From Cytophagales bacterium (GTDB lineage Bacteria > Bacteroidota > Bacteroidia > Cytophagales > Cyclobacteriaceae): 8,565 bases of DNA. Of the stretch, positions 1-7,647 are shown one piece after another. The notes beneath the pieces were generated by a model that searched no databases, was not told where the DNA came from, and saw nothing but the letters and a program-made list of their open reading frames with translations. Each line of letters begins with the position of its first letter. Position 1 is the stretch's first letter. The stretch covers positions 1 through 8,565 of the forward strand of contig JAJCYL010000710.1 of NCBI GenBank assembly GCA_029262955.1. Reading direction: 5' to 3'. The translations under genes and the position numbers were made by a program.

Positions 1-401
1 TCCCCCGCTTTATGTAACATTTCAGCGCTCCATTTTTTTTCATCTACTGACGGCGGTTGCCTGGTGAAATAAGCAAAAGCAGAATGAACGGGACCACAAA
101 TTACTTCGGCTCCAGCAGCATGTGCTACGTCGATGGCCCACTTTAGTCTTTCCAGCCCTGCATTTCTTATGGCCTGATTTGGACTGGCAATATTAGTATC
201 CTCCAGGAGAGAGGTTACGCAAGTCACACCCATATCCAGACTGGCAATTTGGTTTCCAATCGTTGTGTAGTGCGACACACCACCTTCGCCTAGTGGTATT
301 TCAATACCCTGGAATCCAGTTTCCTTTAATTTATCAAAGACTTGATAATGTTGCTCTGTGACATGATTGGTCCAGAGCAACATGTTCATACCAATTTTCA
401 T
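1..401 (-). CDS. Sugar epimerase, D-psicose/D-tagatose 3-epimerase-like TIM barrel (partial, N-terminal part)
   Basis: About 133 N-terminal residues are present; the gene continues past the left edge. The start is the ATG at 401-399, giving MKIGMNMLLWTNHV, the typical first strand of ketose 3-epimerases in the xylose isomerase-like TIM-barrel superfamily. Further support comes from GFQGIEIPLGEG (second strand), a helix with RLKWAIDVAHAAGAEVI, and CGPVHSAFAYF, which matches the C-G-P-x-H-S-A segment of D-psicose/D-tagatose 3-epimerases. The metal-binding Glu/Asp/His/Glu residues of the family lie in the missing part, so activity cannot be judged. These enzymes epimerise free ketoses at C3, and relatives act on other sugars or 3-keto sugars, so the substrate is open. 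The start lies 6 bases after the stop of the MFS transporter gene, which implies co-transcription and a shared substrate. Fold assignment is fairly sure; exact substrate is not. Confidence 0.82.
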   Translation of the reverse strand, partial: MKIGMNMLLWTNHVTEQHYQVFDKLKETGFQGIEIPLGEGGVSHYTTIGNQIASLDMGVTCVTSLLEDTNIASPNQAIRNAGLERLKWAIDVAHAAGAEVICGPVHSAFAYFTRQPPSVDEKKWSAEMLHKAG

Positions 402-407
402 GGAAAA

Positions 408-1628
408 TTAAGCAGTCGTAGACTCTGCCTTTATTTTGCGCACCCAGAACAATAGTATAGTAAACAGCACGATCAAAATGGCTGGAAAAGTGACCATTGT
501 ACCTAAGGTTGCCTGACCCGCAACTAATTCTAACTCATCTCCCGTTAACCCGGAAGCTGCAGCTGTAACTTTGTCAGCATCGATCCAACTTCCAATAATT
601 GGTTGAAATATAGAAGACGAAAACATGCCAATTGCACCAACGATGGACATGCCAAATGCGCCACTCTTTGGAATTTTATCTGCTATAAAACCAATCATAT
701 TTGGCCAAAAATAGGCAACTCCCAATGCAAAAAATATGGCTGCAACATAGGCCATGGCTCCAGTTTGGGTACTAAAAAGAAAGACGCCAATTGTAGCTAA
801 TACAGAAGATCCAAGAAGGACTCCTGTTTGATCGAATTTCTTAACCATGTCCCCACCAAAGAATCTTGCAACCGCCATTAGACCAGTAACCAGTGCCAAG
901 ATCAACATCGGTTGAGCACCACTTTTAGATAATATTAAACCTACCCATTGCTGAGGTCCGAATTCTGATATAGCTGTAAGTGCCATACAAATCATCATGA
1001 AAATAAATAGTGGTGAAATCATGGCTTTCACATTAGATGCAATAGATGCTTCTTCCTGAGTTTTAGCTTCAGGGAATTCCTCTCCATAGAATAAGTATGC
1101 ATAAACAAGAGTCGGTAATAGGATCACCCATATCTGAGATTCCCATCCGAAACCGCCGTCAGTCATGAATTTACTGATAAGGCTGCCTAGTACAATACCT
1201 CCCGGGAACCACATATGGAAACGGTTCATCATTTTACTCATGGTATTGCCTTCAAAAGCATCAGCAATCATTGGATTACAAGCTGCTTCTGTACAACCGT
1301 TACCCAAGCCAATTAATAAGGTCGAAATCAGTAATCCCACATAGCTTCCGGAATATATAGTCATGATTATTCCGACAGCATGTGCCAAAAACGCAAACTG
1401 CATAATTCTTTTTCCACCTACTGAATGATAAATAAGGCCACCAACCACCATTGAGATGGGAAAGCCAAGAAACCACATCGAATTAATATATCCCAACTGC
1501 TCGGCCGACAAGTTTAACTCTTCCCCTAATTGCGGTAAGATTCCAGCCCGAATGCTAAAGGATAAGGCGGTAGTGATTAGGGCAAAACAACTGCCATAAA
1601 AAAGCTTTTTGTGATTATTGTCACTCAT
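408..1628 (-). CDS. MFS transporter, probable sugar permease
   Basis: A 406-residue inner-membrane protein of normal length for the major facilitator superfamily, with about twelve hydrophobic segments. The first starts near residue 10 and the last covers about 378-396. The loop after TM2 has HSVGGKRIMQ (68-77), a variant of the MFS G-x-x-x-D-R/K motif. TM4-TM5 carries GLGNGCTEAACNPMIADAF (107-125) and FHMWFPGGIVLGSL (137-150), a pattern I associate with Bacteroidota MFS proteins distantly related to the FucP sugar symporters. A charged cytoplasmic loop near 183-200 (EEFPEAKTQEEAS) separates the two halves. The ATG at 1628-1626 gives a short polar N-terminus before TM1. It sits 69 bases after the lipoprotein gene and 6 bases before the epimerase gene, so it probably imports the sugar that the epimerase uses. 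The substrate is inferred from context only. Confidence 0.85.
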   Translation of the reverse strand: MSDNNHKKLFYGSCFALITTALSFSIRAGILPQLGEELNLSAEQLGYINSMWFLGFPISMVVGGLIYHSVGGKRIMQFAFLAHAVGIIMTIYSGSYVGLLISTLLIGLGNGCTEAACNPMIADAFEGNTMSKMMNRFHMWFPGGIVLGSLISKFMTDGGFGWESQIWVILLPTLVYAYLFYGEEFPEAKTQEEASIASNVKAMISPLFIFMMICMALTAISEFGPQQWVGLILSKSGAQPMLILALVTGLMAVARFFGGDMVKKFDQTGVLLGSSVLATIGVFLFSTQTGAMAYVAAIFFALGVAYFWPNMIGFIADKIPKSGAFGMSIVGAIGMFSSSIFQPIIGSWIDADKVTAAASGLTGDELELVAGQATLGTMVTFPAILIVLFTILLFWVRKIKAESTTA

Positions 1629-1697
1629 AATAATTACTGATTAGGTTAGAAGTCAAGTTGTATTAACCCTCGGAATTTACTAATTAAAATTAAAGGA

Positions 1698-4600
1698 TTA
1701 TAACAATTCCTTGATAGTAGAATCTTTTAAACCATGAATGGTGTTTTGGATACGGCCTTCAAATTGATTGCCGTTTACATCTTCGACCTTATAGGATATT
1801 GTCATTACATCAATCGGGGCTATATCAGGTATAATCAGCCTGACAGAAGCGCCATTCTTGTCCTGAACAACATCATCCACTGCAAGTGATTGCACATTGT
1901 ATCTATCAGAACCATACTTATGGCTGCGAACCAGGTCCCACGTTTTGATTTCGAAATTCTCTGGTTTGAGTGATTCCGGATTCAATTTCGAATCAAAAGA
2001 CAATTTGATTCCCACAGTCTCAGCACTAAGCGCAATGGGCAATGGTAAGGGGTTTCCGGTGTATCTCAACCTGTAAAACTCACCACCCCTCATCATTTGT
2101 GAAGTACCCCAAGCAGATAATCCACAGGCGTAAAGGTGTCCATCGGATGCGTTGAACCTACTCCTCATGACTCCGGTAAGGAACTTAATCCCAGGTAGGT
2201 CGATTACCCCCCCCTGCCTTTGACCATCAACCTCTTCATTCAACACTAATTGTATTTTACCATAACCATAAGACAAACTCAATAGGCTTCCATTCAATGG
2301 ACCCCAACTCTCACTATCTACCCATATCAACTCGGAGGGGGACCTATCAAACTCCATATCGACCCAAACCATGGGTGCTTCCATTGCAGCCCTTGTTGTA
2401 TCATCCGGCGGGTTATATCCCCACATATTGCCGTAAAACTTACTTGAACCATCCACTTCAACCCAGTTGACGCGATTCATTGGATTCCAATAACCCTGCT
2501 GATCCGTCACAATGAAACTACCATCCGGGTTGAGACATACGCCGTTTGCCGCACGAAATCCAGTGGCCACAATATCAGTTTTGGAACCATCCTTACTCAC
2601 CTTGAGTAATGTTCCATGCTGAGGAATTAAAGCCTCTCGTGCATGGCGGCCACTTTTGGCATAATAGAGGTTGCCCTGGGCATCTGCCTGTAGCCCCATT
2701 GCAAACTCATGAAAATGATCTGTCACCTGGTGGTCATGATTAAAGCTTTCATAAAAATCTGTTTCCTCATCACCATTTAGATCCTTCAGGCGTACAATTT
2801 GATCTCGACAGGTAACGTAAATTTTTTCCTCCAACACTTTAATCCCCAATGGCTGAAAAAGCCCGGATGCAATTCTTTTCCATTGAAGGCTCCCTCTGTC
2901 TTCTGTTAGTCCAGTAACTTTCCAAACATCACCATCAGCGGTGCACAGTACCCCGACATTGCGATCAGCCATGAAATCAATTCCGCTTAATTTCATTCTT
3001 GATTTCCATGGATTATCAAACGGTGGAGTTAATTGATCGACAGCAATGAGCCCATCCTCTTTCCCTTTGGTTATGATTGTTTGCAAACGCTCTGGGTAAT
3101 GTGCCGGACCTCCACTGGTATATTTCTTAAGTGATTCGGGATTGGGTGACCGCTCTATAAAGTCCTGTAACTCCGATGTCTTTGAGTTGGCAATAAATAA
3201 CTTCAAGTTCGAGCGAACGCCCTTTTGAACTTCCATCACCATATAGCCATCTTCTTCAATTATCCGGGCTCCTTTCCCTTTCAACGAGACATGAGTACCT
3301 ATTGGTGCTACCCTTGTTTTGATCATTTTACTCGAGGATGAAATATTGAAGGTTCGGGTAAATATTACCTGATCTTCATTCAATTCAACACCTGGTTTTT
3401 CCAAAATATTCGCATCTCCGACAGAATAGGATAGAATAACCTTGTCTTCAAAGTGATATAGCCCCTTGTAGTTTGCCCATTTCTTTGGTAAAGGTCCAAA
3501 ACGACGCCCATCACGGGCTTTAAAGCGCATATCTTCAAATGATCCATTTGAAGGGTTAGCCCATCCTGGGCCAACTGGTGTCTCAAAATGTAATTCCCCT
3601 ATTGTTCTGGGATAAGTTTCATGATTGTCGTTCAGCAAAATACCTTCCCAATCGATGAAGCCCTCACCTGTCCAACCACCAGCAACTCTCATTACATCAT
3701 GATCAAATATCATCCATGTATTTCCCTGTGAAACACCTCCCATACCTTCATCCAACCTTATGGCAATTCCTTTATAAGCAAAATTGTTTTTAAGATAGTC
3801 TTCATCGGGATATGGTGATGGTCCCGGGGAGTGATATCGTGGAATCCCTGTTTCCCCATCCACCAGTTCATAGGTATTGATAAAGAAGTTCCCATAGTCC
3901 ATATCCGACCATGGATGATAAGGTTTGGCTGAAGGGCCCTTATCAGTTCCTTTGGGGAGATCTGCAAGGTAATTAGTGCCTACCTCAAAGTATTCATTGG
4001 CATTATTCTGCTTAATGAACTTTTCTCGTATATATCCAATAACATCATACTTTTCCAATGGTGTGAGCGTAAGTTGAGGGGGCATTGAACCATGGCCTCT
4101 GGTTATGGTCTGATATAAAGAATAAGGATCATTACCGGCTTTAAAAGGTTGCTGCCAAAACTTATGCGACAAAGGGATTGAGCCTTCAATGTCTCTGTTT
4201 CCATGGCAATTAATACAATTGGAATTATAAATTCTATTTCCTCTCTCAAATCCATATCGGTCGAAAGAAGCTATCAATCCGGCATGATCAATATTTTTTT
4301 CAATATCCTGTACGTCTGACTCTGACAGGATATATTGAACATCTGGAGGGCTATATTGCGATACTGACTCCTTTACTCTTGTAGCCTCAAAAAGAAGCTT
4401 CTTATCAACACTAACCACATATCCACTAAAACTGTCCTCATTAAAACTGCCTTCTAGCTCAAACTTATCACCGAGGAATATCATTCTAAAGGACATCTTC
4501 GTTCCTTCAACAGTGATATTTTCTAATTCAATTAGTTCCATTTCAAATGAATCCAAGCTTCCAACGTACGAGTCATTCTCCTTACTCAACCTCATAATCC

Positions 4601-4733
4601 CTCCGACCTTATCCTCTTTTAAATCAATAACAAAGTCCCAGGACCCGGTAATTGGATTACTGTTACACCCAGACAGGATAAGAACCAGGAATAAAGACAG
4701 AATAAGCATTGAATAATCCGTTTTCATGTACAT
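1698..4733 (-). CDS. Large lipoprotein with cytochrome c, DUF6797-like and beta-propeller (sorbosone dehydrogenase-like) domains
   Basis: A 1011-residue exported protein. The N-terminus is a lipoprotein signal: hydrophobic core at about 9-20 and lipobox LSGC, with the lipidated Cys at 23. Residues about 27-120 form a small beta-rich domain (ITGSWDFVIDL onward) that I cannot name firmly. Residues about 160-240 are a class I cytochrome c domain: haem site CINCH (C173, C176, H177) and probable distal ligand M217 in GSMPP. Residues about 250-560 resemble DUF6797 (KPYHPWSDMDYGNFF, then a beta-rich stretch). Residues about 580-890 look like a beta-propeller of the PVC-type/sorbosone dehydrogenase group (LFQPLGI, RLKDLNGDEETDFYE, TGFRAANGVCLNPDGSF). 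Residues about 895-990 look Ig-like. Such proteins are thought to oxidise sugars or polyols in the periplasm or at the outer membrane and pass electrons to the haem. An in-frame ATG at 4727 is an alternative start and keeps the signal peptide. It is probably the first gene of an operon with the transporter and epimerase. Substrate and cofactor are unknown. Confidence 0.8.
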   Translation of the reverse strand: MYMKTDYSMLILSLFLVLILSGCNSNPITGSWDFVIDLKEDKVGGIMRLSKENDSYVGSLDSFEMELIELENITVEGTKMSFRMIFLGDKFELEGSFNEDSFSGYVVSVDKKLLFEATRVKESVSQYSPPDVQYILSESDVQDIEKNIDHAGLIASFDRYGFERGNRIYNSNCINCHGNRDIEGSIPLSHKFWQQPFKAGNDPYSLYQTITRGHGSMPPQLTLTPLEKYDVIGYIREKFIKQNNANEYFEVGTNYLADLPKGTDKGPSAKPYHPWSDMDYGNFFINTYELVDGETGIPRYHSPGPSPYPDEDYLKNNFAYKGIAIRLDEGMGGVSQGNTWMIFDHDVMRVAGGWTGEGFIDWEGILLNDNHETYPRTIGELHFETPVGPGWANPSNGSFEDMRFKARDGRRFGPLPKKWANYKGLYHFEDKVILSYSVGDANILEKPGVELNEDQVIFTRTFNISSSSKMIKTRVAPIGTHVSLKGKGARIIEEDGYMVMEVQKGVRSNLKLFIANSKTSELQDFIERSPNPESLKKYTSGGPAHYPERLQTIITKGKEDGLIAVDQLTPPFDNPWKSRMKLSGIDFMADRNVGVLCTADGDVWKVTGLTEDRGSLQWKRIASGLFQPLGIKVLEEKIYVTCRDQIVRLKDLNGDEETDFYESFNHDHQVTDHFHEFAMGLQADAQGNLYYAKSGRHAREALIPQHGTLLKVSKDGSKTDIVATGFRAANGVCLNPDGSFIVTDQQGYWNPMNRVNWVEVDGSSKFYGNMWGYNPPDDTTRAAMEAPMVWVDMEFDRSPSELIWVDSESWGPLNGSLLSLSYGYGKIQLVLNEEVDGQRQGGVIDLPGIKFLTGVMRSRFNASDGHLYACGLSAWGTSQMMRGGEFYRLRYTGNPLPLPIALSAETVGIKLSFDSKLNPESLKPENFEIKTWDLVRSHKYGSDRYNVQSLAVDDVVQDKNGASVRLIIPDIAPIDVMTISYKVEDVNGNQFEGRIQNTIHGLKDSTIKELL

Positions 4734-4941
4734 TTCTTAAGAGTATTAAGTTAAGATATCTGTTATTGCCCACTAAGCAAACCAATATTTTTAATCCGTT
4801 CAGTTGTTTTTGGTTCGGAAATATCTCCCAATAGTTAACGATGTTTGTTGTCCTGAAACAATTCATACACTGATCAAAACATGCAACTATTTCATTAAAA
4901 AGGCTTAATATTCAGCAAACATTAATAGATAAAGATTGGGA
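4734..4941. promoter_or_regulatory. Divergent intergenic region, expected to hold promoters for both operons
   Basis: About 208 AT-rich bases separate the starts of the minus-strand lipoprotein gene and the plus-strand eboA, so promoters for both should lie here. I looked for the Bacteroidota pattern TTG / about 20 bases / TAnnTTTG on both strands and found only partial matches, for example TTGGTTTG on the minus strand near 4780-4787 without a good upstream box. A short inverted repeat, CTTAA-GAGTA-TTAAG at 4736-4750, followed directly by another TTAAG, lies just before the lipoprotein start and could be an operator, but arms of 5 bases are weak evidence. No RNA gene or credible small protein was seen. 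Confidence 0.4.
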
Positions 4942-5793
4942 ATGTATTTAGTAAATAAAGTCCTTGCGATCTGCTTAGGCAATATCAACGACCCCGATAT
5001 TGCAACCTGGTTCAAGGAGAAACTATCATCAATAGATCAACCTTCCGCATTTTTTCTGACTTTCGGTATGATCAATAAAAAAATTGAAAGAGTAGCGGTC
5101 CAGACGGATGCTGAGCTTCTTGCAGCTCTTACAACCATCAATCCAGCCTTTGATAAAAGTACCTGGACGCTTGATGAGTACTGTAGGCTGGCATTGCTAT
5201 TGAGCCTACCACCAGAGGAAAACGCTCAAAGAATTAAGACGTTACTTTCAACATCAGATATAAGAGAGCAGGTCATCATTTATAAATCCATTCAATACCT
5301 GACTAACCCTGAGGCTTTTCTACTTACAGTCATTGACGGCATCCGTACCAATATGGTCGATGTCTTTGATGCCATTACCGCCAACAACTCCTATCCTTTA
5401 AGATTCTTCGAAGAGAGTTCCTGGAACCAAATGGTCTTAAAATCGATATTTATGGAACGGCCTATCTTCAAAATCCTTGGTGTGGATAAACGAAGAAATG
5501 AGAAATTGGCCCTTATTTTACATGATTTTGTTCATGAACGTTGGTCAGCTCATCGGCCAGTCACACCTGAACTTTGGCGAATGATGGTCGGGCATATCAA
5601 TGCGGATATTTTTGAGGATCTCAAGAAAGCAGCAAATGACAGCTCAGAATTATCCAGAATAGCTGCAATTAAGGTAATGAAAGAAAGTAATTTTGATGAA
5701 GGAACTAACTGGTTGAATTCACTCAAGGAGCCGCCCGCTGATATGAGTTGGGATGAAATTGGCCTACAAGTATTGGAAAAAAATAACAACTGA
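4942..5793 (+). CDS. eboA: EboA, ebo-cluster helical protein of unknown function
   Basis: A 283-residue protein with no signal peptide or membrane segment, predicted to be mostly alpha-helical. It matches the EboA family by two conserved stretches: VFDAITANNSYPLRFF (141-156) followed by WNQMVLKSIFMERPIFKI (161-178), and HDFVHERWSAHRPVTPELWR (194-213). Its place as first gene, immediately before eboB and eboC, is the standard ebo order. I chose the ATG at 4942; a TTG at 4936 in the same frame would add two residues and is less likely. No catalytic motif is evident. The C-terminal part (about 222-265, with a short DLKKAANDSSELSRIAAIKVMKE-type helix pair) recalls HEAT-like helical repeats, which would suit a scaffold or partner-binding role, but that is inference. 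The eboB start follows after 14 bases, so the genes are surely co-transcribed. Family assignment is strong; the function is unknown in any organism as far as I know. Confidence 0.9.
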   Translation: MYLVNKVLAICLGNINDPDIATWFKEKLSSIDQPSAFFLTFGMINKKIERVAVQTDAELLAALTTINPAFDKSTWTLDEYCRLALLLSLPPEENAQRIKTLLSTSDIREQVIIYKSIQYLTNPEAFLLTVIDGIRTNMVDVFDAITANNSYPLRFFEESSWNQMVLKSIFMERPIFKILGVDKRRNEKLALILHDFVHERWSAHRPVTPELWRMMVGHINADIFEDLKKAANDSSELSRIAAIKVMKESNFDEGTNWLNSLKEPPADMSWDEIGLQVLEKNNN

Positions 5794-5807
5794 AATAGAA
5801 TAATATA

Positions 5808-6713
5808 ATGAAGTTTATAGATCCCCATATTCACATGACCTCACGTACCACCAGCGATTATGAGGCCATGCAAAAAGCAGGCATTGTAGCCATTATTGAA
5901 CCGGCATTTTGGTTGGGGCAACCGCGTACAGAAGCAGGATCCTTCAAAGACTATTTCAGTAGTATCGTCGGGTGGGAACCTTTTCGGGCCTCCCAATTTG
6001 GGATCAAACACTATTGTACCATTGGCCTTAATTCTAAAGAAGCTAATAATGTGGAACTCTCAGAGAAAGTAATGGAATTATTACCACTTTATGCTTTAAA
6101 GGACAATGTAGTGGCCATTGGAGAAATTGGCTATGACGATCAAACGGAAGCTGAAGATAAATTTTTTCGAGCACAGATCGAACTGGCTAAAGAAGTGGAG
6201 CTCCCTATCATGGTACACACACCACATCGAGACAAAAAGAATGGGACTTTGCGCAGTATGGATGTATTGGAGGAACACAAATTTGATCCTTCAAAAGTAG
6301 TTATCGACCACAATAATGAAGAGACGGTTAAAAGCGTACTTGACAGAGGTTTTTGGGCAGCTTTTACAATTTATCCTAAAACCAAGATGGGTAGCGAACG
6401 GATGGTTGAAATAGTCCGTGAATACGGATCTGAGAGAATAATCGTCGATAGTTCTGCAGACTGGGGAGTGAGTGACCCCCTATCCGTCCCCAAAACGGCT
6501 AATTTAATGCTTGAAAAAGGCATCCCGGAGAAAGACGTTCACACTACCTGTTACCAAAATGCACTTAGCGCCTATGGGCAAAGTGGAAACATGAAAGAAA
6601 GTGATTGGTCTGATGGGGTGAATTACGATCAATCAATTCTTTATGGCGGCAATAGTGTATTGCGGGGTCAGGAACCAGCGAAATCCGGTTCTTCAAATAT
6701 TGTTGAAAATTGA
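5808..6713 (+). CDS. eboB: EboB, TatD-like metal-dependent hydrolase
   Basis: A 301-residue soluble TIM-barrel amidohydrolase-like protein of the TatD family. The expected metal site is visible in order: DPHIHM with H7 and H9, GEIGYD with E106, PIMVHTPH with H137, VVIDHNN with H168, and IIVDSSADWG with D214. All ligands appear intact, so it should be an active hydrolase, probably binding two divalent metals. Classical TatD proteins are nucleases, but the ebo member is a distinct branch; the insert AFWLGQPRTEAGSFKDYF (33-50) and the extended C-terminus after about 265 are not typical of TatD nucleases, so DNA is not assumed as substrate. A phosphoester or lactone in the cluster product is an alternative. 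The ATG at 5808 follows eboA by 14 bases, and eboC begins 14 bases after its stop. No signal peptide, so it should act in the cytoplasm. Confidence 0.9.
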   Translation: MKFIDPHIHMTSRTTSDYEAMQKAGIVAIIEPAFWLGQPRTEAGSFKDYFSSIVGWEPFRASQFGIKHYCTIGLNSKEANNVELSEKVMELLPLYALKDNVVAIGEIGYDDQTEAEDKFFRAQIELAKEVELPIMVHTPHRDKKNGTLRSMDVLEEHKFDPSKVVIDHNNEETVKSVLDRGFWAAFTIYPKTKMGSERMVEIVREYGSERIIVDSSADWGVSDPLSVPKTANLMLEKGIPEKDVHTTCYQNALSAYGQSGNMKESDWSDGVNYDQSILYGGNSVLRGQEPAKSGSSNIVEN

Positions 6714-6726
6714 GCTGATAATCAGC
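6714..6726. repeat. 13-base palindrome in the eboB-eboC gap
   Basis: GCTGAT-A-ATCAGC is a perfect inverted repeat with 6-base arms around one base. It starts right after the eboB stop and ends one base before the eboC ATG, filling the 14-base gap. In RNA it could form only a small 4-pair stem with a 5-base loop just before the start codon, which might tune eboC translation. It has no U-tract and is not a terminator. It may be chance. Confidence 0.4.
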
Positions 6727-6727
6727 A

Positions 6728-7615
6728 ATGAAGATTTATCCGTTTTTGGTGCTGGTGCGTCCAGCCAACGTGGTGACTGCTATTTCCGACATTTTAGCCG
6801 GAGCGGCCCTTTCGGGGGTTCTTGCTACTGCATCTGAAAAGTTACCCTTTAACAATCTTCTTCTTCTTTGCATCTCAACCTCAGCCCTGTACGCAGGAGG
6901 TATAGTCTTCAACGATGTCTTCGATATTGAAACGGACAAAGTCGAAAGGCCAGAACGGCCCATTCCTTCAGGACAAGTTTCCCTCGAGTCTGCCTCCTTA
7001 TTTGGCATGGCATTGTTAACAATTGGCCTTCTTTCTGCGGCATTAGTATCGTTAATCAGTTTTTATATTGCCATAGGCATTGTTATTTCAGCACTTTCCT
7101 ATGATAAATTTTTCAAACATAATGTCATTACAGGACCAATAGTAATGGGCACCTGCCGTGGACTCAACTTATTGCTGGGAATGAGCATATTGATGCAAAA
7201 CCTGCCGACTCTTTGGTTCATTAGCTTCATTCCACTTGTTTTTATAGCTGCAATAACCCTCACCAGTCAGGGAGAGGTGTTGGGGAATAACATCTTATCT
7301 ATCACCACTGCATTAATTCTTGATTTAGGAATCTTTGTTACCATCCTCCTTCTAGGTTGGAGGGGCTTGCTGAGTTTTTGGACGGTACTACCATTTGCTC
7401 TCATCTGGTTTGGAATGAATGCTTATGCTAAATCAAGAGCTATCTCCACCAACACCTCAAAATATATTATGAATGCCGTTAAAATTGGAGTGATATCTCT
7501 TATACCCCTGAATGCCAGCTACGCAGCGGGAAGTAGCAACTGGATTGGGGGTCTAATCGTTTTATCATTGCTACCATTATCTTTGCTTTTATCCAAAAAA
7601 TTTGCGGTCACATAA
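6728..7615 (+). CDS. eboC: EboC, UbiA-family prenyltransferase
   Basis: A 295-residue integral membrane protein with about eight or nine hydrophobic segments, the normal size for UbiA-type prenyltransferases. It opens with FLVLVRPANVVTAISDILAG (6-25), the typical first helix. The first Asp-rich motif that binds prenyl diphosphate through Mg2+ is clear: NDVFDIETDKVERPERPIPSG-type stretch at 62-82, with N62, D63, D66 and D70. YDKFFK (125-130) and the following GTCRGLNLLLG (141-151) are also typical of the family. The second Asp motif (DxxxD) expected between later helices is not evident; the matching place reads TLTSQGEVLGN (178-188). EboC should therefore move a polyprenyl group to an acceptor, possibly the sugar-derived product of EboD, in the inner membrane. 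Acceptor and prenyl length are unknown. It follows eboB by 14 bases and precedes eboD by 32. Confidence 0.9.
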   Translation: MKIYPFLVLVRPANVVTAISDILAGAALSGVLATASEKLPFNNLLLLCISTSALYAGGIVFNDVFDIETDKVERPERPIPSGQVSLESASLFGMALLTIGLLSAALVSLISFYIAIGIVISALSYDKFFKHNVITGPIVMGTCRGLNLLLGMSILMQNLPTLWFISFIPLVFIAAITLTSQGEVLGNNILSITTALILDLGIFVTILLLGWRGLLSFWTVLPFALIWFGMNAYAKSRAISTNTSKYIMNAVKIGVISLIPLNASYAAGSSNWIGGLIVLSLLPLSLLLSKKFAVT

Positions 7616-7647
7616 GAAAGCTAAGAGCCTGGGTGACAATTTGAATT

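Noticed and set aside
1..401. eboE (the TIM-barrel member of the ebo cluster) for the left-edge enzyme
   Set aside because: It is on the opposite strand, in another operon, and its N-terminus matches ketose 3-epimerases (MKIGMNMLLWTNHV, CGPVHSA).
1629..1697. Terminator between the lipoprotein and MFS genes
   Set aside because: The gap is AT-rich but shows no GC-rich hairpin with a T-tract, so read-through is more likely.
4663..4866. Small minus-strand reading frame overlapping the lipoprotein start
   Set aside because: It overlaps the real lipoprotein gene in another frame, has no family resemblance, and the lipoprotein signal peptide fixes the true frame.
4936..4941. TTG start for eboA
   Set aside because: An ATG two codons later (4942) gives a normal start; a rare TTG is not needed.
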